Positions 1 through 8,695 of a stretch of 64,000 nt of DNA are shown here, in pieces. Source of the DNA: Pseudomonas frederiksbergensis (GTDB lineage Bacteria; Pseudomonadota; Gammaproteobacteria; Pseudomonadales; Pseudomonadaceae). The stretch's first letter is position 1. Every line of letters starts with the position of its first letter. The notes beneath the pieces were generated by a model. That model was not told the DNA's origin. It did no database searches and was given only the letters and a program-made list of their open reading frames with translations. Location of the stretch: NCBI RefSeq assembly GCF_003732665.1, contig NZ_MOBP01000023.1, positions 186,001-250,000 of the forward strand, given 5' to 3'. The translations under genes and the position numbers were made by a program.

Positions 1-101
1 GGGTGAAACTCGTCGCGAAAACCAGAGGCCCAGCGTTCCAGTGCACGAAGGCGACGGGGAATGCCTCTGAGTGGCTTGTTGCTTATCGCGATTTTCCGCA
101 T
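1..101 (-). CDS. Unknown protein, N-terminal part only
   Basis: An open frame starts at the ATG at 101-99 and runs off the left edge of the window, so only about 33 residues are visible. They begin MRKIAISNKPLRG and are rich in Arg and Lys. A good ribosome site (AAGGAC, 113-108) lies 7 bases before the ATG, which is the main support for a real gene. I do not recognise the family from this fragment. The next gene lies on the same strand 146 bases upstream. Confidence 0.45.
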   Translation of the reverse strand, partial: MRKIAISNKPLRGIPRRLRALERWASGFRDEFH

Positions 102-247
102 TGATACGTCCTTGTGATGCTGAAAAAGTCTTTTGTATTTGTCTGCTGGCGCAATGTAAACGTGGACAGATTATTTCCATGTCAGCCAACTACTTACCTA
201 GTACCAGTCGTGTACAAGCGGCGCCAAACTTACCCTGACCCGATCAT

Positions 248-577
248 TTACTGAATATCTTTCAAGTAATCCCTAAGCGCAATGACCGGCGCTTCAAGCT
301 CCTCCATCGTCCGCGCATCACTGAAATCAGCAGCCAACCTACGCAGCTCCCGCCCAAGCGGCATCTCAACACCACCAATAGCCTCCAACGCCAACCCAAC
401 ACAATGCATCACCCGAAACTGAATCCCCTCAACATCCCCCCGCCGCACCAACAACCCAAAAACCTCCCGCTCATAATCACTCATGATCGGATCATCCCGC
501 AGAATCGGGCTTTCCCCCTCGCGCTCATAAGCCAGCTTGAGGGCGAACAGGGCAACGGTTTCCAGTGGCAATTCCAT
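248..577 (-). CDS. Conserved-looking hypothetical protein, 109 aa
   Basis: The protein begins MELPLETVALFALK and is small, acidic and predicted mostly helical. It has no signal peptide, membrane segment or metal motif. The frame stays open a further 47 codons upstream, but that part translates a REP-type repeat and low-quality sequence. The ATG at 577 has a good AAGGA ribosome site 8 bases before it, so I use that start. The function is unknown. It is separated from the porin gene by about 400 bases and points away from it, so no operon link is suggested. Confidence 0.6.
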   Translation of the reverse strand: MELPLETVALFALKLAYEREGESPILRDDPIMSDYEREVFGLLVRRGDVEGIQFRVMHCVGLALEAIGGVEMPLGRELRRLAADFSDARTMEELEAPVIALRDYLKDIQ

Positions 578-994
578 TGTGTGAATCCTTGATTCGTTGG
601 CTGAGCGGTTTGGATTGTGCGCCTTTAAGGCAGGATCAAAAGATCGCAGCCTTCGGCAGCTCCTACGGGGTGGTGAGGTGCCAGTCACTTTTGTGTGGGC
701 GAAAAAAAAGCCTTGCACAGCAAGACCTTATGTGATTCGGTGCCGAGGAAGACTGGAGCCTTGGTTTGCGGGCGTCATATTAAGCGGTGAGAGGGGCGGT
801 GTCGCTGATATTTGCTACCTCCTGTTCGTCGAATAACACCGTCGATTCGTCATACTCAAAACCTCTGCAATCAAGACTTTCAATATATTTTCAATCTGCA
901 AACCAGCTCGTTAGCCTGCGTATGCCGGATGCGTCTCCCTGTCGCCGTCCGGACAAACAATTCTAAAAATAAGCAGTAGGCATCGGGAATAACA
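578..994. other. Intergenic region between the hypothetical gene and the porin
   Basis: This 417-base gap holds one single (unpaired) REP-type repeat at 634-669 and the upstream region of the porin gene. The part from about 835 to 960 is AT-richer and probably contains the porin promoter, but I see no clear pair of promoter hexamers. The weak ribosome site of the porin (GGGA) lies just before its ATG at 995. No further gene is supported here. Confidence 0.5.
634..669. repeat. Single REP-type repeat (AGCTGCCGAAGGCTGCGATC class)
   Basis: The sequence GATCGCAGCCTTCGGCAGCT followed by CCTACGGG matches one arm of the paired element at 48725-48818. Here only one arm is present. It lies in the untranslated region upstream of the 109-aa hypothetical gene. 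Confidence 0.7.
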
Positions 995-2242
995 ATGAAT
1001 AAGAAACCTATCGCCCTGGGGCTGACGTCGGCCACTTTGGGTTTGTCGCTCGCCTTTTCTCCTTTCGCTGAAGCTGACTTTCTTAAAGACAGTAAGGCCG
1101 ACCTCGAATTTCGCAATTTCTACTTCAACAGTGATTACCGCCAGGACGGTGCCAGTCAGTCCAAGCGGGATGAGTGGGCACAAGGGCTGCTTCTCAACTA
1201 TCAATCGGGTTTTACCGAAGGGCCGGTGGGGTTTGGTGTTGATGCCATTGGTTTGCTGGGTTTGAAGCTGGATTCCAGCCCTGATCGGCAAAATACCGGT
1301 CTGTTGCCCGTGGGCAGCGACAAGGCGCCGGACAGTTACAGCCGCATGGGCGCTACCGCCAAGGCGCGGATTTCCAAGAGTGTGTTGAAAGTCGGGACGT
1401 TGATCCCGTCGCTGCCGACCGTGCTGCCCAACGATGGACGCCTGTTGCCGCAAACCTTTCGCGGTGCGCAGTTGAGCAGTTTGGACATTGACGGGCTGAC
1501 CTTCGACGCGGGGCGCCTGACCAGCAACACCTTGCGTAACGTCAGCGGTCACGATGACATCGAAGTCGATGGCAAAGGCATCAAGGGCGCGGTGCCCAGC
1601 GACAAATTCGACTTCGCCAGTGCCAACTACAAGTGGACCAAGGACCTCGCCACCGGCTACCACTACGCGCATCTGGAGGACAACTACACGCAGAACATCT
1701 TCAACCTGGTGCACACCTTGCCGCTGGGCAAGTCGCAGTCGTTCAAGACCGATTTGCGCTACGCCGACTCCAGTAAGGACGGCAACACCAACATCGATAA
1801 CCAGGCTTTTGGTGCGCGGTTTACCTACAGCATTCAGGGCCACTCGTTCGGCACGGCCTATCAGCGCATGAAAGGCACGACCGGTTTTCCGCACCTCGAT
1901 GGCACCGATTCCTACCTCGTCAACTACGTGATGATTTCGCCGGACTTCGCCAACCCCGAGGAGAAGTCCTGGCAGGTTCGCTACGACTACGACTTTGCCG
2001 CCCTCGGCCTGCCCGGGCTGACCTTCATGACGCGCTACCTCAAGGGCGACAACTTCGAACGCACCAAAGGCGTGGAAGGCACCGAGTGGGAGCGCAACAC
2101 CGACATCGGCTACGTGTTCCAGAGCGGCGCGCTGAAGAACCTCGGCGTGAAATGGCGCAACGGCACGTACCGCAGCAACGAGAAGGGCAATGACATCGAT
2201 CAGAACCGGTTCATCGTCAGTTACACCCTGACCCTGTTGTAA
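995..2242 (+). CDS. OprD-family outer-membrane porin
   Basis: This 415-aa protein has a Sec signal peptide (cleavage likely after AEA, about residue 27). The mature part has the typical OprD pattern: DFLKDSKADLEFRNFYFN at the start, a YSRMGATAKARISK segment, and alternating beta strands ending in a hydrophobic strand with SYTLTLL at the C terminus. OprD porins are substrate-specific 18-strand channels for amino acids, peptides or organic acids. The stop is 27 bases before the secreted lyase gene on the same strand, so the two are very likely co-transcribed. The channel may admit the lyase's substrate. The exact substrate cannot be read from the sequence. Confidence 0.88.
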   Translation: MNKKPIALGLTSATLGLSLAFSPFAEADFLKDSKADLEFRNFYFNSDYRQDGASQSKRDEWAQGLLLNYQSGFTEGPVGFGVDAIGLLGLKLDSSPDRQNTGLLPVGSDKAPDSYSRMGATAKARISKSVLKVGTLIPSLPTVLPNDGRLLPQTFRGAQLSSLDIDGLTFDAGRLTSNTLRNVSGHDDIEVDGKGIKGAVPSDKFDFASANYKWTKDLATGYHYAHLEDNYTQNIFNLVHTLPLGKSQSFKTDLRYADSSKDGNTNIDNQAFGARFTYSIQGHSFGTAYQRMKGTTGFPHLDGTDSYLVNYVMISPDFANPEEKSWQVRYDYDFAALGLPGLTFMTRYLKGDNFERTKGVEGTEWERNTDIGYVFQSGALKNLGVKWRNGTYRSNEKGNDIDQNRFIVSYTLTLL

Positions 2243-2269
2243 CCCCCTATTAAAAAGCGGAGCACTGAC

Positions 2270-3880
2270 ATGTTCACCCAGAAAAAACTCATCCACCTTG
2301 CCGTGGTCTTCGCCCTGTTCAGCAGTTACGGCGCCTACGCTGCGGACACCGGCGAACTGCCCTGCAAGACCACCGAACAGTGCGCGGCCCAAGCGGCGAA
2401 AGTCGGCGCCTCGGTGGACACCTCGCAGGCATCGCACAAGGCCAAGGGCGACCCGACTCAAACTCAGTTCGCCTGGCTGAACCGCATTAACAAGGCGTCG
2501 ATTGTGATGCTCACTGAGGAAGGCATCGTCAAGCCGGACATGGGGCGCAAGATTGCTGGCGGCGTGCGTTACGCCATCGATCAGGGCGCGCAGCCCGGCG
2601 GCGTGCGTCCCAGCGATGTGCTGCAACTGGAAAAAATCATGACCGACAAGATCGGTCCCGAGGCGTCGCTGATCCACTCCGGCCGCAGTCGGCAGGACAT
2701 GCTGGCGACGTTTCGCCTGGCCAAATTGCGCTCACAGGTGTTGGCCTACAGCGAGGCGCTGAACGCCACCCGCCAACGCATCCTGAGCCTGGCGGAAAAG
2801 AACGTCGACACTCTGGTGCCGGCCTATACCAACGGCGTGCAGGCCATGCCGATCAGTTATGCGCATTATTTGCTGGCGTTCGAAGCCGCGTTTGATCGCG
2901 ATGGCCAACGCATCCGCGAACTCTACGTGCGCCTTAACCAGAGCCCGATGGGCACCGCCGTGCTGGCGAACTCCGCTTACCCGCTGAACCGCGAGCGACT
3001 GGCCGATTTGTTGGGGTTTGATGGCGTGCGGGAAAACTCTCTGGATTCGAGCCAGGTTTCGACCTATGACATTCCGATTGAAGCGGCGAACCTGGCGGCG
3101 TCTTCGGCGATTCGGGTGGGCGCGATGATTGGCGACATCCACACCCAATATCATCAGATTCGCCCGTGGCTGCTGCTGGATGAAGAGTCCACTTACACCA
3201 GCAGCGCGATGCCGCAAAAACGCAATCCGGGCTTGCTGATGCGCACCCGTGAATCGGCTTCGGATGTCGTCGGGCTGTCGCAGACCGTCACCTTGCGTGC
3301 GCATAACGTCACCACTGGCATGACCGACTACAAGTTCGCCTTCGATTCGTTGGGGTTGTTCCACGCCACGGGCGAGATGTTCGAGAGTCTGGATGCGGTG
3401 CTCGATGCGCTGCAAATCAATCCGCAGCGCGCCCTGGAAGAACTGGAGTCGGAGTGGAGCACGTCGATGGAACTGGCCGACACTCTCGAGCGGCAATTCA
3501 AGGTGCCGTTCCGTATTGGTCATAGCTTCGCGTCGCTGATCGTCACCGAAGCACGCAGCAACGGCACCACGCCGAAGACATTCCCGTATGCGGATGCGCA
3601 GAAGCTGTATCGCCAGGCGGCGGACAAGTTCAAGTGGACGCCTAACACCTTGCCGCTGGATGAGGCGCAGTTCCGGACGGCGTTGTCGCCGACCAATATG
3701 GTCAAGACCCGCAAAGGCACGGGCGGCCCGCAGCCGGAAGAGGTCAAGCGGATGCTGATCGAGGCGCGCAAAACCCTGGATGGCGATCAGCAGTGGTTGG
3801 TGGAGCGTCGGGCAAAACTGAAAGGTGCTGAAGACAATCTGGACAAGGCGTTCAACAAGTTGGCGGATGACAAAAACTAG
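2270..3880 (+). CDS. Secreted lyase of the argininosuccinate lyase/fumarase superfamily
   Basis: This 536-aa protein is longer than cytoplasmic argininosuccinate lyases (about 460 aa) because of an N-terminal extension. The extension is a Sec signal peptide (KKLIHLAVVFALFSSYGAYA|AD), then a stretch with two cysteines (C32, C38). The superfamily core is clear: GRSRQD (138-143), a helical bundle, GTAVLANSAYPLNRERL (228-244) and the signature loop SSAMPQKRNP (311-320) with the catalytic serine. However, the region that reads GYTH in argininosuccinate lyase is AYTN here (185-188), so the usual catalytic histidine is asparagine. Members release fumarate from N- or O-succinyl adducts. A periplasmic location, the upstream porin and the convergent dicarboxylate carrier suggest catabolism of such an adduct. 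The substrate is unknown. Confidence 0.85.
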   Translation: MFTQKKLIHLAVVFALFSSYGAYAADTGELPCKTTEQCAAQAAKVGASVDTSQASHKAKGDPTQTQFAWLNRINKASIVMLTEEGIVKPDMGRKIAGGVRYAIDQGAQPGGVRPSDVLQLEKIMTDKIGPEASLIHSGRSRQDMLATFRLAKLRSQVLAYSEALNATRQRILSLAEKNVDTLVPAYTNGVQAMPISYAHYLLAFEAAFDRDGQRIRELYVRLNQSPMGTAVLANSAYPLNRERLADLLGFDGVRENSLDSSQVSTYDIPIEAANLAASSAIRVGAMIGDIHTQYHQIRPWLLLDEESTYTSSAMPQKRNPGLLMRTRESASDVVGLSQTVTLRAHNVTTGMTDYKFAFDSLGLFHATGEMFESLDAVLDALQINPQRALEELESEWSTSMELADTLERQFKVPFRIGHSFASLIVTEARSNGTTPKTFPYADAQKLYRQAADKFKWTPNTLPLDEAQFRTALSPTNMVKTRKGTGGPQPEEVKRMLIEARKTLDGDQQWLVERRAKLKGAEDNLDKAFNKLADDKN

Positions 3881-3911
3881 GTGATCAAATGTGGCGCCGG
3901 CAACCCCGGCG

Positions 3912-5129
3912 CTACTTCAGACCGGCAAATTCACGGTTCAAGGCCTCACGATCAATGGAGTTCTGCCAGCCGCATATCGCCAGGCATGCCACGCCATTAC
4001 CCAACACATTGGTCAGCGATCGGCACTTCATCAACCGCTCCACCCCCAGCAGCAACCCCACGCCTTCCAGCGGCACCAGTTGCAGAATGCTCAGGGTCGC
4101 GATCAAGGTAAACAATGCAGAACCGGCGACACTGGTCGCGCCGAGGGAGGTAAACAAACAAATCAACAGCACCTCCAGGAGTTGCGGCGCGGTGATATCG
4201 ACCCCGGCCAATTGGGCAAGAAACATCAGCGCGGTGGTCAGGTAAAGATTGGTGCCGGATAAGTTAAAGGTGTAGCCCGTGGTCAATATCAGGCGCACTA
4301 ACTGGCTATCGCAACCTAACGCCTCAAGTTTGCCGATAAGTCCTGGAAGTGCTGCCACCGATGAGCCGGTGAACGTTACTAACAGTAACTCTTCCTTTAA
4401 GTAAATAATCAGCCTTGATAATTTCACGCCCACCATTCGAGTGATGGTGGCGAATACCACGATGACAAATAATCCACACGCCAGATAAATAACCACAATA
4501 AATTTAAGCAGCGGCATGACCGAACTCAGGCCATATTTGCCGACGACAAAAGCCATGGCGCCAAATGCGGCTAACGGTGCGAATTTCAAGATGATCCGCA
4601 GCAGCAGGAACATCATCTGCACGCCGGTTTCAAGCCAACCGAGGCATCGGTTGCTGAAGGCCCCGCCACGCTTGAGCAACAGCCCGCAAATCACCGCGAG
4701 CAACATCACCTGCAGTAACAGGCTTTGGGTAAGAACGGCGTAAATACTGGACGAAATGGCCATCCACGACAGCTCGTGAAGCGGTTTTTCCGGTGTGGGT
4801 GCAGCGGCAAAAACGGCGGCGTGATTAAGGTTGAACAGCAACCCTGTGGCCATTCCAAACACCAGTGCGGCGATGGACATCAGCTGAAAATACAGCACGA
4901 CACGGTAGATCACGTTGGGGTGTTTGTGTTCACGATTGAGGCCGGCAATACCGGTGGATACCAAGACAAATAGCAGGAACGGCATCAATAAGCCGAGGGT
5001 TTTTATGAAAGTGTCGCTGAGCAGTTTCATATCCATTGCCACTTCTGGATAAACCAGACCCAGCGTCATGCCACACGCAATGGCAATCAATATAGGCAGG
5101 GTTCCATTTTTGGCATGAATGAACGGCAT
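3912..5129 (-). CDS. Dicarboxylate/amino acid:cation symporter (DAACS family)
   Basis: This 405-aa integral membrane protein resembles GltP/DctA/GltT carriers. Hydrophobic segments cover most of its length. The hairpin-like FTGSSVAALPGL region and the FNLSGTNLYLTTALMFLAQ motif match the substrate- and cation-binding half of the family. It should import C4-dicarboxylates or acidic amino acids with sodium or protons. A GGAG ribosome site precedes the ATG at 5129. The gene converges on the secreted lyase (31-base gap) and diverges from a LysR regulator. Fumarate or aspartate released outside the membrane would be a natural substrate; this link is inferred from position only. Confidence 0.88.
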   Translation of the reverse strand: MPFIHAKNGTLPILIAIACGMTLGLVYPEVAMDMKLLSDTFIKTLGLLMPFLLFVLVSTGIAGLNREHKHPNVIYRVVLYFQLMSIAALVFGMATGLLFNLNHAAVFAAAPTPEKPLHELSWMAISSSIYAVLTQSLLLQVMLLAVICGLLLKRGGAFSNRCLGWLETGVQMMFLLLRIILKFAPLAAFGAMAFVVGKYGLSSVMPLLKFIVVIYLACGLFVIVVFATITRMVGVKLSRLIIYLKEELLLVTFTGSSVAALPGLIGKLEALGCDSQLVRLILTTGYTFNLSGTNLYLTTALMFLAQLAGVDITAPQLLEVLLICLFTSLGATSVAGSALFTLIATLSILQLVPLEGVGLLLGVERLMKCRSLTNVLGNGVACLAICGWQNSIDREALNREFAGLK

Positions 5130-5147
5130 CCGTACTCCAGGCGATTT

Positions 5148-5226
5148 TTATTATTTGTTATTGTCGTGACTGGCCATGTTCGGCATATTGGTCAGCCTGA
5201 AGACTCACTCAGGCCGCAAATAATAA
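5148..5226. promoter_or_regulatory. Divergent control region with a widely spaced inverted repeat
   Basis: Between the symporter and the LysR gene the 10-base arms TTATTATTTG (5148-5157) and CAAATAATAA (5217-5226) are exact inverted copies 59 bases apart. A second imperfect pair, CTGGCC and GGTCAG, lies between them. LysR regulators commonly bind such divergent regions, so these are candidate operator sites. No clear promoter hexamers were assigned. Confidence 0.4.
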
Positions 5227-5250
5227 GGCCTTGTTACGGGATATACCACC

Positions 5251-6165
5251 ATGGAACTTCGCCATTTACGTTATTTCATCATAGTGGCCGAAGAGCGACA
5301 TATCACCCGCGCCGCCGAGCGCCTGAATATGCAGCAGCCGCCTCTCAGCCAACAGATTCGTGCGTTGGAACGAGAGTTGGGTTTTGAGTTGTTCAAACGC
5401 CATCCCAAAGGCGTTGATCTGACCGCTGGCGGGTTGGTGTTCCTCGATGAAGCGCGGGCGATTCTGGCGCGTGTCGAGCAAGGTTCCCTCAAGGCCTCCC
5501 GCGCAGCGCAGGGGATTGAAGGTACGTTGGTGATTGGCTTCACCAGTTCTGCCGCCGCGCACCCGCTGATCCCGCGGATCATCCGCGCCTACCGCGAGCA
5601 ATATCCCGGCGTGGAACTGTCGATCAAAGAGGGCAGCGCCCGTGAAGTCACCGAAGACACCACCGAAAAACGCATCGACATCGGCATCCTTCGCGCCCCG
5701 GTCAGCGCCCCTGAAAGCCTGACTTTCCATCGCTTGCTCAACGAGGAAATGCTCCTGGCCCTGCCGGTCGGGCACCCGTTGCTCAAAGGGGCCGAACCCA
5801 AGATCAGCATGATCGACCTCAAGGACGAACGCTTCATCCTCGTCCGCCGCCCCGGCGCGCCGGGCATGTACGCAAACCTGATCAAGGCCTGCCAGAACGC
5901 CGGTTTCGAGCCGAATATCGCTTTTGAAGTGGAGCGGATGCTGACCAACGTCAGTCTGGTTGCCGCCGGCGAAGGCATCTCGGTGGTGCCCGCGTCGATG
6001 CGCGACGTACACCGCGAATCCGTGGTGTATTGCCGCATCCGCGACGCGCAACCGAGATTGTTGGCGCCCATTACATTGGTACAGCGCGCATTCAATCCCT
6101 CGGCGCCGTTGCAGAATTTCATTGGTTTGGCGCGGGAGCTGGCCGGGGTGTATCGAAAGGCATGA
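5251..6165 (+). CDS. LysR-family transcriptional regulator
   Basis: The 304-aa protein starts MELRHLRYFIIVAEERHITRAAERL and continues with the LysR winged helix (residues 1-60, QPPLSQQIRALERELGFELF). The periplasmic-binding-protein-like effector domain follows from about residue 90. The closest look is to the BenM/CatM/CbnR group. It is divergent from the dicarboxylate symporter (121-base gap) and is the likely controller of the symporter and perhaps of the porin-lyase pair. The effector might be a dicarboxylate or aromatic acid, but this cannot be read. It ends about 45 bases before a terminator hairpin. Confidence 0.88.
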   Translation: MELRHLRYFIIVAEERHITRAAERLNMQQPPLSQQIRALERELGFELFKRHPKGVDLTAGGLVFLDEARAILARVEQGSLKASRAAQGIEGTLVIGFTSSAAAHPLIPRIIRAYREQYPGVELSIKEGSAREVTEDTTEKRIDIGILRAPVSAPESLTFHRLLNEEMLLALPVGHPLLKGAEPKISMIDLKDERFILVRRPGAPGMYANLIKACQNAGFEPNIAFEVERMLTNVSLVAAGEGISVVPASMRDVHRESVVYCRIRDAQPRLLAPITLVQRAFNPSAPLQNFIGLARELAGVYRKA

Positions 6166-6209
6166 GCGGGGTTTGGGAAGGGGAGTGCGCAGGAATCGCA
6201 GGCACAAAA

Positions 6210-6234
6210 AAACCGGCTAAGTGCCGGTTTATTT
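6210..6234. terminator. Bidirectional terminator between the LysR gene and tRNA-Leu
   Basis: Stem AAACCGGC (6210-6217) pairs with GCCGGTTT (6223-6230) over the loop TAAGT. An A run lies on the left and a T-rich tract on the right, so it can stop both the LysR transcript and the tRNA-Leu transcript from the other strand. Confidence 0.8.
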
Positions 6235-6274
6235 GTTTTCCAGTGGCTGGTAACAACCGCTGGATCTTTGTAGA

Positions 6275-6359
6275 TGGTGCCCCGAGGGAGACTCGAACTC
6301 CCACTTCTTGCGAAAACGGATTTTGAATCCGCCGCGTCTACCAATTCCGCCATCAGGGC
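6275..6359 (-). tRNA. tRNA-Leu, anticodon CAA
   Basis: On the minus strand the 85-base sequence begins GCCCTGATGGCGGAATTGG and ends GGGGCACCA, with the CCA end encoded. The acceptor stem GCCCTGA pairs with TCGGGGC (one G-T pair). The anticodon arm GCGGA-TTCAAAA-TCCGT gives anticodon CAA, which reads UUG. A long variable arm and a GTTCGAGTC T arm fit a class II leucine tRNA. Confidence 0.96.
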
Positions 6360-6372
6360 TCAATGGCGGCGA

Positions 6373-6401
6373 AGTATAGAGATGAGATTACCGTCGGTCA
6401 A
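6373..6401 (-). promoter_or_regulatory. Sigma-70-type promoter of tRNA-Leu
   Basis: On the minus strand, -35 TTGACC (6401-6396) and -10 TATACT (6378-6373) are separated by exactly 17 bases. The -10 ends about 13 bases before the tRNA 5' end. This is a near-consensus promoter, as expected for a tRNA gene. Confidence 0.8.
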
Positions 6402-6466
6402 TCAGGTACATAGAGAATTTTCACTATTTCGGCTAGACTTCCGGCCCCTGCTAGACGAACCCCATC

Positions 6467-7531
6467 ATGCGCGTTGCTGACTTTACTTTCGAACTCCCTG
6501 ATTCGCTGATTGCTCGCCACCCTTTGGCCGAGCGTCGCGGTAGTCGCCTGTTGACCCTGGATGGGGTCAGCGGCGCCCTGGCACACCGTCATTTCACTGA
6601 TTTGCTCGAGCATTTGCGTCCGGGCGATTTGATGGTGTTCAACAATACCCGGGTGATTCCGGCGCGGCTGTTTGGCCAGAAGGCTTCCGGCGGCAAGCTG
6701 GAAATTCTGGTGGAGCGGGTGCTCGACAGTCATCGCGTGCTGGCCCATGTGCGTTCCAGCAAGTCGCCCAAGCCCGGCTCGAAGATCCTGATCGACGGCG
6801 GCGGCGAGGCAGAAATGCTGGCGCGGCACGATGCGTTGTTCGAGTTGGGGTTCGCCGAAGAGGTGTTGCCGCTGCTCGATCGCGTCGGGCACATGCCGTT
6901 GCCTCCCTATATAGATCGCCCGGACGAAGGTTCGGACCGCGAGCGTTATCAGACCGTGTACGCCGAGCGCCTGGGCGCGGTGGCGGCGCCGACGGCGGGG
7001 CTGCATTTTGATCAGCCGTTGATGGAAGCGATTGCGGCCAAGGGCGTCGAGACCACGTTCGTGACCTTGCACGTCGGCGCGGGCACGTTCCAGCCGGTGC
7101 GGGTCGAGAAGCTTGAAGATCACCACATGCACAGCGAATGGCTGGAAGTCGGCCAGGACGTGGTGGATGCGGTCGCCGCTTGCCGTGCGCGGGGCGGTCG
7201 GGTGGTGGCGGTGGGGACCACCAGCGTGCGTTCCCTGGAAAGCGCCGCCCGCGATGGCGTGCTCAAGCCGTTCAGTGGCGACACCGACATCTTTATCTAC
7301 CCGGGCCGGCCGTTTCATGTGGTCGATGCCCTGGTCACCAACTTCCATTTGCCCGAATCCACGCTGTTGATGCTGGTTTCGGCGTTCGCCGGTTATCCCG
7401 AAACCATGGCTGCCTATAAAGCAGCGGTGGAGCATGGTTACCGCTTTTTCAGCTACGGTGATGCGATGTTTATCACCCGTAATCCTGCGCCGACTGCCCC
7501 TAAAGAATCGGGCCCTGAGGAAACTGTATGA
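6467..7531 (+). CDS. queA: S-adenosylmethionine:tRNA ribosyltransferase-isomerase QueA
   Basis: The 354-aa protein starts MRVADFTFELPDSLIARHP, as QueA does, and has the usual length. It transfers and rearranges the ribose of S-adenosylmethionine onto preQ1 in tRNA to make epoxyqueuosine, a late step of queuosine synthesis. Family blocks such as NNTRVIPARLFG, PTAGLHF and LHVGAGTFQPV are present. The stop overlaps the tgt start (ATGA), indicating translational coupling. With tgt, yajC, secD and secF it forms the classic gammaproteobacterial order. Confidence 0.97.
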   Translation: MRVADFTFELPDSLIARHPLAERRGSRLLTLDGVSGALAHRHFTDLLEHLRPGDLMVFNNTRVIPARLFGQKASGGKLEILVERVLDSHRVLAHVRSSKSPKPGSKILIDGGGEAEMLARHDALFELGFAEEVLPLLDRVGHMPLPPYIDRPDEGSDRERYQTVYAERLGAVAAPTAGLHFDQPLMEAIAAKGVETTFVTLHVGAGTFQPVRVEKLEDHHMHSEWLEVGQDVVDAVAACRARGGRVVAVGTTSVRSLESAARDGVLKPFSGDTDIFIYPGRPFHVVDALVTNFHLPESTLLMLVSAFAGYPETMAAYKAAVEHGYRFFSYGDAMFITRNPAPTAPKESGPEETV

Positions 7532-8652
7532 GTCGTATGTCGTTTGAATTGCTGGCCACTGACGGCAAGGCTCGTCGCGGTCGTCTGACTTTCCCGCGCG
7601 GCACCGTCGAGACCCCGGCCTTCATGCCGGTGGGCACGTATGGCACCGTCAAGGGCATGTTGCCACGGGATATCACCGCCACCGGCGCGGAAATCATTCT
7701 GGGCAACACCTTCCACCTGTGGCTGCGTCCTGGCACCGAAGTGATCAAGAAGCACGGCGACCTGCACGATTTCATGCAGTGGAAAGGCCCGATTCTTACC
7801 GACTCCGGTGGTTTTCAGGTGTTCAGCCTGGGCGCGATGCGCAAGATCAAGGAGGAGGGCGTGACCTTCGCCTCTCCGGTCGATGGCGCCAAAGTGTTCA
7901 TGGGGCCGGAAGAGTCGATGCAGGTCCAGCGTGACCTGGGCTCCGACATCGTGATGATTTTCGACGAATGCACCCCGTACCCGGCTGACGAAGACGTCGC
8001 TCGCGTGTCGATGGAGCTGTCGTTGCGTTGGGCCCAGCGTTCGAAAAACGCCCATGGCGACAACACGGCGGCGCTGTTCGGCATCGTCCAGGGCGGCATG
8101 CACCAGGACCTGCGCATGCGCTCCCTGGAAGGCCTCGACAAGATCGGCTTCGATGGCCTGGCCATTGGCGGTCTGTCGGTGGGCGAGCCCAAGCACGAGA
8201 TGATCAAGGTGCTGGATTACCTGCCGGGCCTGATGCCGGCTGACAAACCTCGTTACCTTATGGGCGTTGGCAAACCGGAAGATCTGGTTGAGGGTGTGCG
8301 CCGCGGTGTGGACATGTTCGATTGCGTGATGCCAACCCGTAATGCCCGCAATGGGCATCTGTTCATTGATACAGGCGTGCTGAAGATCCGTAACGCGTTC
8401 CATCGCCATGATGATTCGCCGCTGGATCCGACCTGCGATTGCTACACCTGCCAGAACTTCTCCCGTGCTTATCTGCACCATCTGGACAAGTGCGGCGAAA
8501 TGCTGGGTAGCATGTTGAATACCATCCACAATTTGCGCCATTACCAGGTGCTTATGGCTGGTTTGCGCGAGTCTATTCAACAGGGTACATTGGCCGCCTT
8601 TGTCGATGCCTTCTACGCCAAACGCGGGCTACCTGTTCCGCCTTTGGACTGA
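7528..8652 (+). CDS. tgt: tRNA-guanine transglycosylase Tgt
   Basis: The 374-aa enzyme exchanges the wobble guanine of GUN-anticodon tRNAs for preQ1. The TIM-barrel signature blocks are present: TYGTVKGM, GNTFHLWLRPG, TDSGGFQVFSLG and the GIVQGG region. So is the C-terminal zinc site, with three cysteines in DPTCDCYTCQNF plus a histidine. It overlaps queA by four bases and acts directly before QueA in the pathway. Confidence 0.97.
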   Translation: MSRMSFELLATDGKARRGRLTFPRGTVETPAFMPVGTYGTVKGMLPRDITATGAEIILGNTFHLWLRPGTEVIKKHGDLHDFMQWKGPILTDSGGFQVFSLGAMRKIKEEGVTFASPVDGAKVFMGPEESMQVQRDLGSDIVMIFDECTPYPADEDVARVSMELSLRWAQRSKNAHGDNTAALFGIVQGGMHQDLRMRSLEGLDKIGFDGLAIGGLSVGEPKHEMIKVLDYLPGLMPADKPRYLMGVGKPEDLVEGVRRGVDMFDCVMPTRNARNGHLFIDTGVLKIRNAFHRHDDSPLDPTCDCYTCQNFSRAYLHHLDKCGEMLGSMLNTIHNLRHYQVLMAGLRESIQQGTLAAFVDAFYAKRGLPVPPLD

Positions 8653-8695
8653 GTTTTCTGACCCCAAGATTCAACATTTGCAACTGGAGTGCTAA

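Noticed and set aside
911..2677. 588-codon frame opposite the OprD porin and the lyase
   Set aside because: Both plus-strand genes have signal peptides and family motifs; the opposite frame has neither.
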